DNA of 64,000 nucleotides from Sphaerolaimus hirsutus. Taxonomy: Eukaryota > Nematoda > Chromadorea > Monhysterida > Sphaerolaimidae. This document shows positions 1 through 8,713 of this stretch, piece after piece. How positions within the stretch are numbered: position 1 is the first letter of the stretch; each line of letters begins with the position of its first letter. The notes under the pieces were generated by a model. That model was not told the origin of the DNA, searched no databases, and saw only the letters and a list, made by a program, of their open reading frames with translations. The stretch spans positions 24,301,206 through 24,365,205 of the forward strand of contig OZ038459.1 of assembly GCA_964036195.1 (NCBI GenBank), given 5' to 3'. The position numbers and the translations under genes were made by a program.

Positions 1-1106
1 TGATGATTAAATTTGTTGTTGCTTAATCTGATGATTAAATTTGTTGTTCTCTTTCAGTGTCTTAAATGTGTTTCGCTTTAATGATTGAACAATAAATTTC
101 TTTATTAAGGAACCATTTACTGATCAACTTTTAACTGAGGGTAACTTTTACCCATAAATCTACAAATTACCTTCAAATCCGCATTGCTAACAATGGTCAA
201 AATGTCACGTTTACCTGTATAACTGTTTCAAGGTGAATAGATGCGTAAAGAATGGAAAAAAAGTGAAAAAAATGGTAAAACAGTAAAAATGGTAACAAAA
301 CAGGTAAACATGACATGTTTAACCAGTTGAAAATCACAACTGGACAGTAAAAATTAACATCCTTCCCACATCTTGCAGTTTGATCGAAGCCAGTTGCGTT
401 GCTGTGGTCACACCGAGAGGCAGCTGTATCTGTGTGCCAATACGATTGGCACACCCACATTCAATTTGCAGCATTGGCAACACCATTCACATTTTGGCAT
501 AAAGGGTGGCAGTAGAAGGCATCATGGCAAGTTGAGAGGTGCTGTGTGGGGGATGTAATTTTTTTGTCACGTTTTTGGTGTCCTTATGGTGGGTTCACTG
601 AAGAAAACAGTTGATAGGATCTAAATTCAAAAATTTAGACTATATCAAATTTTATAACTTACCTATCACTACTGCTCACCACTGAAAATGTGTTTGTATT
701 GAATACCTGATCTATGAATCTCTGCTGGTTGAATATGCGGAAACGGTAGGTGACAGTATGATCAGTTGACATGACTCCCTGATCATGCAAAATGCATGGT
801 AAAATGTAAAATGTCATGCACAGTTTCATCAAAAGTGGCGTAAATGCAATGTTTCACAGTGCATTTTACATCGCTTCAGCCACTTGAATGACACTTGACA
901 TTTTACAGCGCATTTTACACGCTCTGAGAGTGGCACCAGGAATGTTGCACAAAACGCTTTCTTGTGCCAGAAAGTTACTGTCACCAAAAACATCAATCAT
1001 CAAACTCTGTTGGCTTGACATTATACTTTAAAACTTTGTTTTAAACAGATTAATACTGAATCATGGCTATTCAACATTCAAAACAGATTCACTGTTGCGT
1101 GACATT
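1..1106. other. Intergenic, no gene recognised
   Basis: AT-rich sequence with a short direct duplication at the very start (two copies of a word containing GATTAAATTTGTTGTT) and scattered words of the type AAAATGTCA. No frame has coding character on either strand. Nothing else is supported. Confidence 0.5.
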
Positions 1107-1107
1107 T

Positions 1108-1371
1108 TTATTGCCACCATTTCTCACCAGGCACCATGTCGCGCCATGCATCAAATTGATTTCTCACTGTATTCATTGCACCCTCTAACTTTGCACCCTC
1201 CTGTTTTACAGATGCAATTACTCTCATCATTTCTGACCTCTTTTCTTGCCTTGGTAAATCCGCAAACGCCTCCTGATCATACTTTGCAATTTCTCTCTGC
1301 AATCTGCTGGTTACCCTGTGCTTGGCTGGCCCCAGGGTCATCCTGATGTGCCCTGTTGGTGAAGGCACCAT
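1108..1371 (-). CDS. Candidate terminal exon of an unknown minus-strand gene
   Basis: An 87-codon open frame with balanced, charged composition (for example LQREIAKYDQEAFADLPRQE), unlike the low-complexity frames around it. It ends in a TAA that overlaps an AATAAA polyadenylation hexamer (1107-1112), as expected for a 3' exon. A splice acceptor (TTTTCATCAG) lies just upstream near 1381, so the apparent ATG need not be the true start. The Lys/Glu/Gln-rich middle could form a helix. I do not recognise the family. Phase with the candidate upstream exon at 1746-1844 does not match, so the two may not be adjacent exons. Confidence 0.4.
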   Translation of the reverse strand: MVPSPTGHIRMTLGPAKHRVTSRLQREIAKYDQEAFADLPRQEKRSEMMRVIASVKQEGAKLEGAMNTVRNQFDAWRDMVPGEKWWQ

Positions 1372-1745
1372 TTTTGCTGATGAAAATTTCTTTCACTGTT
1401 TCTCTTTATAGTGTGTCACCTGTGACGCTTGTGACGCTTCTCTGTGCCTTTCTGTGCACTTTGCTGTGTACAACGGATTTGGTGTGCCACACACAATACC
1501 AATGTAGTCCTACAGGCCCCTGAAGTGTTCTCTCACGTGTTGACCTTTACTGCACTGGCACCAGGTGTGTTCCTAAAGCCCCTGGCGTGATTGTGTTCAT
1601 GCGTTGACTTCAACACACCGGCCAAACTCAACTGGACAATTCTCTGACCAACAGTGTGCGCCCAAAAAGGGTCCGTACACACTAGTGTGCGCCCGAAGGT
1701 CCATACACACTTTTGCAGAGCGCTCTGGCGCTTGTTCCGGCACAC

Positions 1746-1844
1746 CTGTGTGCCCCGTGACCATGCCGGCCACTTGATTCTGAGCAGCTCCTGTGCCGCC
1801 ACGTATCGCAGAACATTAGCACAAATTGTGCGGTCAGGAGACAT
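1746..1844 (-). CDS. Candidate small exon, unknown product
   Basis: A 33-codon open stretch beginning at an ATG, with plausible protein composition (TICANVLRYVAAQELLRIKW), ends at a good donor (CACACAG/GTGTGC). It lies 5' of the 1108-1371 frame on the same strand. The join is phase 0 here, whereas the downstream frame needs one leftover base, so the connection is unproven. No family recognised. Confidence 0.22.
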
Positions 1845-3937
1845 TGAGTCATTTTCATTATGGAATGAGCAACTGTCAACGCGTTTCCCGTTGGATGACT
1901 CTGGAATTTTTGTTATTTTTATGTCAATTTGAAGAAAAAAACATTGTAATCAAAAATACATTGGTGCCTTCGATAAGGCAGATGGTGTTTGGCAATGCCA
2001 TAGCAACCCTGCTATCTATGTTCTCTGTTGGTGAAATGTCTGCCATGAATGGGTCTTGTCAGCTCACAATGAATAATGGCTTGATAATTGAAACACTTCA
2101 AACATTTGCTGGAAGTAAAGCACTCAGAGAAATGATTTTTAACCTTATTTGGTCTATTGAAGGGAATGCAGTAGCATTTATTCAGACCACGATTGACTAT
2201 TTCATTTTGCCCTTTTCTCCTGTTCTCCATAGATATATGATGAGAAATTTTATTCACCCAAATTCCGCAATGTATGGTGTAATGAGACTCAAAAGCATCA
2301 TTCACACTGCCTTTTTTGAAAATCAAAGTGGTGAAAGTTCTTTGCTTCTTTTTTTTCACGGCTGAATTTCTTCACTACTACGCTTCTCAATCCAATAGCA
2401 TGTGAATATCCAGTATCATAATGAGAAATAAACTCAAAAACTGATATTTTTGATTTGAATCATCACAACACATACAAGCAAAATTATGTATTCAAATGTA
2501 TCGGTTCCAACAATTCAATACTTAAGTTTTCATTCATCCAAAGTCAAAATTTCATTATTGTTTATTCGACACCATTGAATTAATTCAATGAATATTTATT
2601 TGACCGCAGTGATTGTCACCTTGCCGCTCATTTCACAACTTTGCGCAATACAATCGAGACTTGTCTTCTCGCTGCAGGCATTATTATCAGCGGCATGCCA
2701 TTTTATCAATCAATTTCGCCATGCAGCTTTTCAATTTTGTTTTAGCTTATTTCCCTAATTTGTTTCAACCAAAATTTCGCACAGTGTTTCGAAGTGTGGT
2801 CGTTTTCTAAACATCGTAAATATATTTCTGGCAGACATTATTCTACGTTCTATCGGCATTACGAGCTGCAATGCGGATCGTTTTGGTGGTAAGTCAAAAA
2901 TTTTCGTCCCACCAAAAGTTGGCAGGGTGCCCAAAAGTTTGATGGCGCCAGCCGGGGCTGGCCGCAAAAGTTTTTTTCTTAATTTTCATAAATTTCAATG
3001 GCTTATATCTTTGGAACGCAACCAGCTAATGAAAAACCGATTTCATTGTTGGAAAGCTTGTCTCGCGTAGTACCCCTACTCAGACACCGATTGATCTGAA
3101 AATTTGTTTGTTGTTTTCTTTGCAAATTTGTTCCCTTTCGCAGGCGCGCTGAAAATGATCTCGAGCGGAATTTTTTCTGACGCCAGGGAAGATTTTGGAT
3201 CTAAAACAGTGAGTTTTGCCTGGATTTTGATTAGGGTATTTTTGGGTACTCTTGTTCGGCTCTCGGTTCGCACAACCCCTACCATAATTTCCGCCTGCCA
3301 TGATTGGCAGGGTGCCCAAAAATTGAGGGCGCCAACTGGGGTCAGCGCCCTACATCTCTGCAACCAGAGACAAACTTTTCACTCGTTTACAGACCCTGAA
3401 AAAGTTTTTCCACCCGAAAAAGTTCAACGACAAACACACGTTTTTCTCCTCCACCCAATTTTCACCTACCCGCAGATTTGTGCAGCAGCGTCACCCGGAC
3501 GGAAGGCGCGTCGCATCCCTGTAGAGTAAACGGTCAGTTTTCTAAGATTTTTACTACCCACTGGAAACCAGATAGGTGCACAAAAATGTGCAACGTCATT
3601 GGATGTTCCTGGGAGGGGCGTCGGCCCGCGGTGCGCCCGCGGCTGACCGCGTTGCTTACAATTTACCATTTGAATGCAAGTCAACTGGGAAATTGTAAGC
3701 GACGCTGTCAGCCGTTTTCACAGCGCACCACGGGCCAGCCTGAATCGACCAGCTATCTATCTGCAGGGGGATTTTTTTGTCTGTTCGTTTTTTTTGCATT
3801 TCAGCTTCCATCAAATGTAAATTGAATATGGAGGAGGCAAATACATTGAGAGGGAGGTTTTTATAGTGAAAATTTTAAGGGGGTTATTATTTTTTCAACT
3901 CCAAAATATGTTATTTTTGTTAAATTGCATACAAGTA
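1845..3937. other. Non-coding stretch with two related repeats
   Basis: Mostly unassigned sequence. Two related segments, near 2880-2975 and 3240-3360, share the word TTGGCAGGGTGCCCAAAA followed by a GGCGCCA-type stretch, so they are diverged copies of one repeat. A 179-codon plus-strand frame (1826-2365) lacks protein-like composition and is not called. A short Cys-containing frame at 3478-3825 is possible but unsupported. Confidence 0.35.
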
Positions 3938-4050
3938 CCGCATTTCCTCAAATTACCTGACAGGGGGTTTTATTTTTTCTGAGTAGAAATTTTGAGGGGG
4001 TATTTTGAGGGGGTTTATTTTTTCATAGTGTTCATTTCGAGGAAATGCGG
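3938..4050. repeat. TA-flanked MITE, CCGTATTTCC family, copy P1
   Basis: Inverted ends CCGCATTTCCTC and GAGGAAATGCGG, each flanked by TA. Interior is G-rich (repeated GAGGGGGT and TTTATTTTTTC). It is the first of ten copies of this family in the window. The TA flank suggests a Tc1/mariner-like target site, although TA may simply be part of the terminus. Confidence 0.75.
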
Positions 4051-4438
4051 TATACCAGAAAATTTTTCAAGCAAATACGGTACACATATTGTAAATAAAT
4101 AAATAAATATTTACATAAATACATGTAAATATTTACTTTTTTTACCATAAAAAATACACTCGCGCTTTTTCCACAAAACAATCTGATTATAAACGCGTCC
4201 AATGTCGTTTCTGAACTGAAACTAAAAAATTGCAGTCATGTTTTGCATCGTGGCACTGTGCACGCTGTTTTGCGGTGTCGTTTTCGGGGCTTATCTGTGC
4301 AACAATTTGCTGTGCGTATGCCACAGGGATTCCGCAGAGTGCTATGTTAAGCCGCACCATGATTTGAGCTCATGTGTTTACATTTGCCATCAAACTACCA
4401 AAATGAAACTTGCATCAAAACTTGCACCCCTGGCACAG

Positions 4439-4634
4439 TTATCTCATCAACAACAAGATCAAATATGTGACCGTGCATGCTACTTTCGAGTATATGTGCA
4501 ACTGGATGGAGAATAAATTTACAAACAAGGAAAAGTTCGTTTGCGATCATGGCAGGGCTGGCGACCTCGACGCGAGCCCCCAGACTGACCTGATCAGCAA
4601 ACTGGTTACCAATGTGAAAAAATCCACTCGGGAG
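4439..4634 (+). CDS. Candidate exon A of the interrupted host gene
   Basis: Open frame bounded by an acceptor (CCTGGCACAG) and a donor (CGGGAG/GTTTGT), with convincing protein composition (FEYMCNWMENKFTNKEKFVC). An overlapping frame starting at ATG 4238 (a hydrophobic Cys-rich start MFCIVALCTLFCGVVFGAYL, signal-peptide-like) stays open to 4516 in another phase and could be an alternative 5' exon. Product unknown. Joining phase to the next exon was not resolved. Confidence 0.38.
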
Positions 4635-4732
4635 GTTTGTCATCCACAATGCATGTTTTTTTCACTGCTGAATGATCTGCATATGTATTTTTGGAATGTG
4701 CAGCCATTGGTACCGGAGTAGTACGTTTGCAG

Positions 4733-5760
4733 GCTTGCCTACTGATCCCCCCACAACCCCCCCTAGTAGGGTTGGGACGATATGACTTTTCGATATCGAT
4801 ATTCGATATTCGATATTCTTTTCTGAAACTCGATATTCGATATCGATACAATATGGACCCTCGATATCGATATTCGATATTCGATATTAAAAAATGCTCG
4901 ATATTCGATATCGATATTTCGATATTTTCGATATTTCGATATTTTGCTTTTGGTATAGCAGGGCATATCACATTTGGCATATTGCATTTCCATTTGATCA
5001 CAAACCCAACTGATTATCTCTACTGAAAAGTAGATGATACAAATTTAAGTGGCACACAATGATCAAAATGAGAAAATGATTTAAAAATGTAACAGATGTG
5101 GTAAGGAAAATGTGCCAGCCCCATTTATAGGTGCCATGCCATGGTGCCATTGATGTTTCCATGGTGTAAGTAGCTATTAAACATACATATACTCTTATGT
5201 GAACATCTGAGAGAGCATTTGCACAAGATTTGATGCAAGTGCTGAAACAAAAATACCTGTCATGTGAGAACAAAGTGTGTGCTTGCACGCAAAATTTGTT
5301 AAAATTGCTTATGAAATCGCCTTCTAATAGTGCCATTCCTGGCTTATTTGAAGTCAGGCCCAGGGAGTATAGAATATCGAAAATATCGAAAAAATGGTCG
5401 ATATTCGATATCGATATTCGATATTTTTTCAAAATGTTCGATATCGATATTCGATATTCGATATGAGAAAATAGTCGATATCCGATATTCGATATTCGAT
5501 ACGATATATCGTCCCAACCCTACCCCCTAGCACCATGTCAGTAACTGTCAGCACCACCGAGTCGACACAGATCAATAACGCACGGGTCGTAGCGTGTGGA
5601 GCGTACTTGAATGAGGATGGTGATAAGAAATGCTGCAGTTGTCATACAGTGACTTGTGAATGCCAGTCTTGTGCCAAAAGGTGCCTGTGTGAGACTCCCC
5701 CTCCCTGTTCAATGACTGCGGCGTGTACTACTCAGACTTCCTGGATAATTTACATGTGTT
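4733..5760 (+). pseudogene. Host-gene exon B split by a hAT-like insertion
   Basis: An exon begins after the acceptor GTTTGCAG (4732) and encodes a Pro/Thr-rich stretch (TDPPTTPPS). It is interrupted at 4767 and resumes in the same frame at 5531 once the inserted element and one 8-bp duplication are discounted. The continuation is Thr-rich, then Cys-rich (KKCCSCHTVTCECQSCAKRC, resembling a small metal-binding knuckle or disulfide cluster). Within the element the frame hits a stop almost at once. The gene is therefore broken unless the insertion is spliced out. The 3' border of the exon is uncertain. No family recognised; the Thr/Pro composition could indicate a mucin-like extracellular segment. 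Confidence 0.45.
4767..5522. mobile_element. hAT-like non-autonomous element, (CGATATT)n core
   Basis: Terminal inverted repeats TAGGGTTGGGACGATAT and its complement, flanked by a perfect 8-bp target duplication CCCCCTAG (4759-4766 and 5523-5530). The terminus TAGGG fits the hAT consensus YARNG. Both arms consist of iterated CGATATT/CGATATCG, surrounding a unique core (about 4940-5370). No transposase is encoded; open frames through the array are repeat artefacts. Confidence 0.9.
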
Positions 5761-5811
5761 TTTTTTGCGTGCGTGCATGTGCACTTGATATATTCAGCTA
5801 CTATCTTTCAG

Positions 5812-5919
5812 ATAACTCCCAAACCCACGACTCCCGCTCCCACTATGAAAAGTGTTTTGACAACCCCACCCTCCCCGCCTCCCCCCCACTGCGATTTCTG
5901 GGATGCAGTTGATATCGTT
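5812..5919 (+). CDS. Candidate exon C of host gene, Pro/Thr-rich
   Basis: Follows a good acceptor (CTATCTTTCAG) and ends at GTT/GTGAGA. The 36 codons are phase 0 at both ends and encode a Pro/Thr-rich stretch (TPKPTTPAPT, then PPSPPPPHCDFW). A second frame is also open across this interval, so the choice rests on composition. Phase to exon D (6073) is unresolved; a tiny exon at about 6039-6053 may lie between. Confidence 0.35.
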
Positions 5920-6072
5920 GTGAGAGACCGGCTCGAATTTTGAGAAATTGTGTTGAAATGCACCATTTTTTGTCACCACTGAAAATCTGTGAGTTATTGA
6001 TCTGTGTTGATTTTAAATGCATATGCACCTATTTTCAGATGTTACCAACCCCTGTGTGATTTATTTTAACAG

Positions 6073-6375
6073 TGTCGTTGAAGCTGAGGCGTCTGTCACG
6101 GTGCCGCTATCCACTACTGAAAAAGTCACTAGGGATGGGAAAAAAATCTGTTTTTTTCAAACTGCTTGATTTTTACTCAAAATACCAAATGGCAGTTTCT
6201 GCGGCACGTTTTTTTTTGTACCTAAACATACCTAGCAAAATACATGGTGAATATTTAAGAGTTGATAAAAAATCGACTACCATCCCTAGTCTCAGCGCAT
6301 CACGCGGTTGCGTACTGCAACCAGAAATCAGTTGATGGTGAGGAATGCCGTCTGAGTGAGAAGGATAAATTGGAG
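6073..6375 (+). pseudogene. Host-gene exon D split by a 159-bp TIR element
   Basis: Starts after acceptor TTTTAACAG and ends at TTGGAG/GTATAA. The two halves (ASVTVPLSTTEKV, and AYCNQKSVDGEECRLSEKDK) read in one frame when 6130-6288 and about five bases are discounted. The donor end is phase 0 and joins exon E (phase 0) cleanly. This is the second exon of the same gene to carry a transposon insertion, so the locus is probably a pseudogene or a heavily loaded allele. Product unknown. Confidence 0.5.
6130..6288. mobile_element. Small TIR element (TAGGGATGG ends) inside an exon
   Basis: Inverted ends TAGGGATGG and CCATCCCTA, fitting the hAT-like YARNG start. Flanks are GTCAC on the left and GTCTC on the right, so no clean 8-bp duplication survives. 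Interior is T/A-rich with AAAATC-type words. Too short to encode protein. Confidence 0.65.
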
Positions 6376-6478
6376 GTATAATGTTGTTCATGTGTCACAC
6401 CCCTTTTAAAATGGAACCCCTACCCCGAATAGTTGGAATAGCTCAAGCTCCGAAATTAATTTCATTCCACTGGTACAG

Positions 6479-6600
6479 ATCGTTCGCTTGGCGCGCGAGC
6501 ACGACGACATGTCAAGCGTTGACAGGTTCCGTATGGCCATCTATTTTGCAGCAGCCTCATTGGGTCCACAACCGCTGTACTCGGATACAAGAGTGGCGCG
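6479..6600 (+). CDS. Host-gene exon E
   Basis: Bounded by acceptor CTGGTACAG and donor GCGCG/GTGAGC. It encodes 40 residues of good protein composition (IVRLAREHDDMSSVDRFRMA, then IYFAAASLGPQPLYSDTRV). It joins exon D in phase across a 103-bp intron, and leaves two bases that are compatible with exon F across a 64-bp intron. The small introns and phase agreement make this the best-supported exon of the locus. Family unknown. Confidence 0.6.
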
Positions 6601-6664
6601 GTGAGCTGACTAGGTGTACATATTTGGTGATAAATGTAGTAAACAAAACAAAAACACCTCTCAG

Positions 6665-6842
6665 GTGTGTCTGCGCGCTGCTCTGCGCCGCCTGGGCTGG
6701 CGCACATCGATTTTTTCCCCGGCGCAAGATGACGCGAGCACTCTACAGGGCGTTGTGGTGGGTGGCAGAGGCGACGGTGGCGGTGGCGGTGGCAGTGGTA
6801 TCGCTGTCCCAAATGAGAATGTCATTTTCCCGAACCCACCAG
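6665..6842 (+). CDS. Host-gene exon F
   Basis: Acceptor ACCTCTCAG and donor CCACCAG/GTGTGT. The frame consistent with exon E and with exon G (38867) reads through 59 codons, including a Val/Ala run from a GGTGGC-type repeat. A different frame would give a Gly-rich stretch (GGRGDGGGGGGSG) with attractive composition, but it fits neither neighbour. The downstream intron is now 32 kb long because of nested transposons (6843-38866); without them it would be only tens of bases. Confidence 0.45.
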
Positions 6843-6869
6843 GTGTGTCAATTTGGCGAATGACACAGT

Positions 6870-7157
6870 GAGGGGTAATGTCCAGCTAGCTTTATACCTA
6901 GCCACTAGCCGTCCGGGGGTGAGGGGGAAGGTGTGTGCTGCTCCCTGTAAAGTGTCAAATGTTGCGTAAAATGTCAATCAAAACAAAAAACAACAACATT
7001 TTATTACTAATTTTTGCACGACAATTGACAAAATGAAAAACTCCAACATTTTATTACTAATTTTGCATGACAATTGACATTTTACATGACATTTGACACT
7101 TTTCAGGGAGCAGCACACACCTTCCCCCTCACCCCCGGACAACTAGTGGCTAGGTAT
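6870..7157. mobile_element. TIR element occupying the host intron (left part)
   Basis: Left arm begins GAGGGGTAATGTCCAGCTAG and continues for about 90 bp; most of its reverse complement lies at about 7080-7157. The last 25 or so bases of the right arm are found 31 kb away, at 38826-38849, after the retrotransposon. So the retrotransposon landed inside the right arm. Interior holds two diverged copies of CAACATTTTATTACTAATTT. No target duplication was identified. Confidence 0.7.
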
Positions 7158-7564
7158 TGTCGCCCGCTCGGGCGAGTGAATAATTTCGGTACACTTTTTG
7201 CGTGACGGTGCAGCCGATGCACCGTCCAAGTTGAACTTGCAATTTCGATGTTTCACGCCAAGTTGGGTAGGTAGCAAAATGCACTTTATATTTACTTTGT
7301 GTTCATTGTTCGTTTTCCTCGATTCATTTGCCCCCCGGGGCCGATCCATGAATACGAAGAAACATTTTTGACTTCACTTGTCGCTTGGCGACTGTGAATT
7401 GATAAACGAAACATTTGCATCACATACAAACGTTTTCTTCGGTCGCCCAGCACCTGTGGAGTTGACACTTGCCTGTCAATAGTCCACGCGCTGGTCTCAA
7501 AAATCAAATACTTGCGCCACGGTAGCACGACCGCCCATTTCGCTCTACTACTGTGCGTGCAACA
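7158..7564 (+). repeat. 5' LTR of the Ty3/gypsy element
   Basis: 407 bp, TG...CA boundaries, closely matching 38399-38821. Immediately preceded by GTAT and followed by TGGTGATCG, as expected for a primer binding site. Contains an AT-rich TTTATATTTAC that could serve as a TATA element. Confidence 0.88.
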
Positions 7565-7582
7565 TGGTGATCGTATAATCGG
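7565..7582 (+). promoter_or_regulatory. Putative primer binding site
   Basis: Begins TGG directly after the LTR, complementary to a tRNA 3' CCA end, and continues TGATCGTATAATCGG. I cannot assign the tRNA from sequence alone. Confidence 0.5.
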
Positions 7583-7727
7583 AAACGAACCCAAAGTCAA
7601 TCGGGGCATCAAGCAGCGATCCCCGCACGCGCAATAAAAAGCCGGCCAAACCGCGCACCGGCAACACTCACCACACCGTTAAAACGACTAGTGTGGCGCG
7701 CCGCATGAGCGCAGGGCAAATTTAAAC

Positions 7728-7992
7728 ATGCCCAACGCAGATGAATTGCCCCCTGTGGGCTCAAAAACAGCAGACCCCTCAATGGCCAAACAAATAACGT
7801 ATACAGAGCGCGAGCTCACGGAAAAAATCAATGAATGGTGCACATCCGAAAACAGGTGGGCACTGCTGAACACGGGAAACATTCTCAACCAATTTCGAGA
7901 CGACACGATTACCGAGGCCAAGAAAAAATGGCCGAAATTCAACACACCCTGGAAAGACGGGACGGAAACAATGGCAAAAAAAAGATTCCAGG
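7728..7992 (+). pseudogene. gag: gag, N-terminal part, truncated by the 23-kb insertion
   Basis: The first ATG after the 5' LTR opens a frame of about 88 codons (for example ERELTEKINEWCTSENRW). It is cut off at the left terminus of the inserted element, beyond which the frame runs only into inverted-repeat sequence. The rest of gag resumes at about 31084. This is the N-terminal matrix-like portion, whose sequence is poorly conserved between families. The assignment rests on position and on the resumption of gag on the far side. Confidence 0.7.
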
Positions 7993-8107
7993 TATTCTTC
8001 CCTTCATGGACATCTTACCTTCGGAAGATATGATGTCCGCGCGGACATCATACCTTCGCGGTCATTATACCTTCAACATTTCTGATTTAAGAAGGTATAA
8101 TGACCGC
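7993..8107 (+). repeat. Left terminal inverted repeat with hairpin words
   Basis: Contains the word GCGGACATCATACCTTC and its inverted partner GGAAGATATGATGTCCGC around 8021-8057, then GCGGTCATTATACCTTC and, 19 bases on, its complement GAAGGTATAATGACCGC. The termini are thus a set of about 17-bp words in alternating orientation, which could be recombinase or transposase binding sites. Confidence 0.75.
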
Positions 8108-8713
8108 CATATAAACACTAGTAAAATGCATATATGTGGGACATTATAGGTCCGCCGATAAATGACACGCATTTATTAGCGTAATAGCGGCATCTGTTAC
8201 GCTGCATAGGTCTAAGCGATTGATTGAAGCGCGCACATATGTGCATCTATGCCGTCTGACCAGGTGTGTCCGTTTCTGCTGGGTCAATGCGTTTCAAGCC
8301 CTATTTTGCGCCGAAATCAGAATAATGTCATTTTATTGTCGCGCGACTTTTCTGGTTGAAAATAATTTCTTGCATTTCAAGCGATGTCATATTTTCTGTG
8401 CCCGAAAGAGTTCTATTCCTTTATACATTGATAAATATTGACTGTTTTTCTATGCCTAATTTTTGCGAACAAATCTATCAATCTATCTATCAATTCGAGA
8501 TTCTTTGGTCTCTCATCAAAATAAATCACACGTGCCACTAAATTTTATCCCAAATATTCATTTGAAAATGTCGCGACAAATGGAAGATTGCGAATGTCGT
8601 CAGGTTGTCAGAGAATTCCCACACGGCACAACTCTGGCAGGCTGCCAGAAAACGACCAGTTTTGAACTTTTTGTCTGGTTGGGAACATGTACATCGTGAA
8701 ATACCTTCATGTT
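8108..8713. other. Internal sequence of giant element, nothing recognised
   Basis: AT-rich, with short runs of ATCT words near 8475. No convincing coding frame or TIR structure. Confidence 0.4.

Noticed and set aside
1826-2365. 179-codon plus-strand open frame
   Set aside because: Hydrophobic, irregular composition, no splice or homology support, and an equally long frame on the opposite strand.
4606-5001. 131-codon minus-strand frame with Tyr-Arg-Ile-Ser repeats
   Set aside because: Translation of the CGATATT array.
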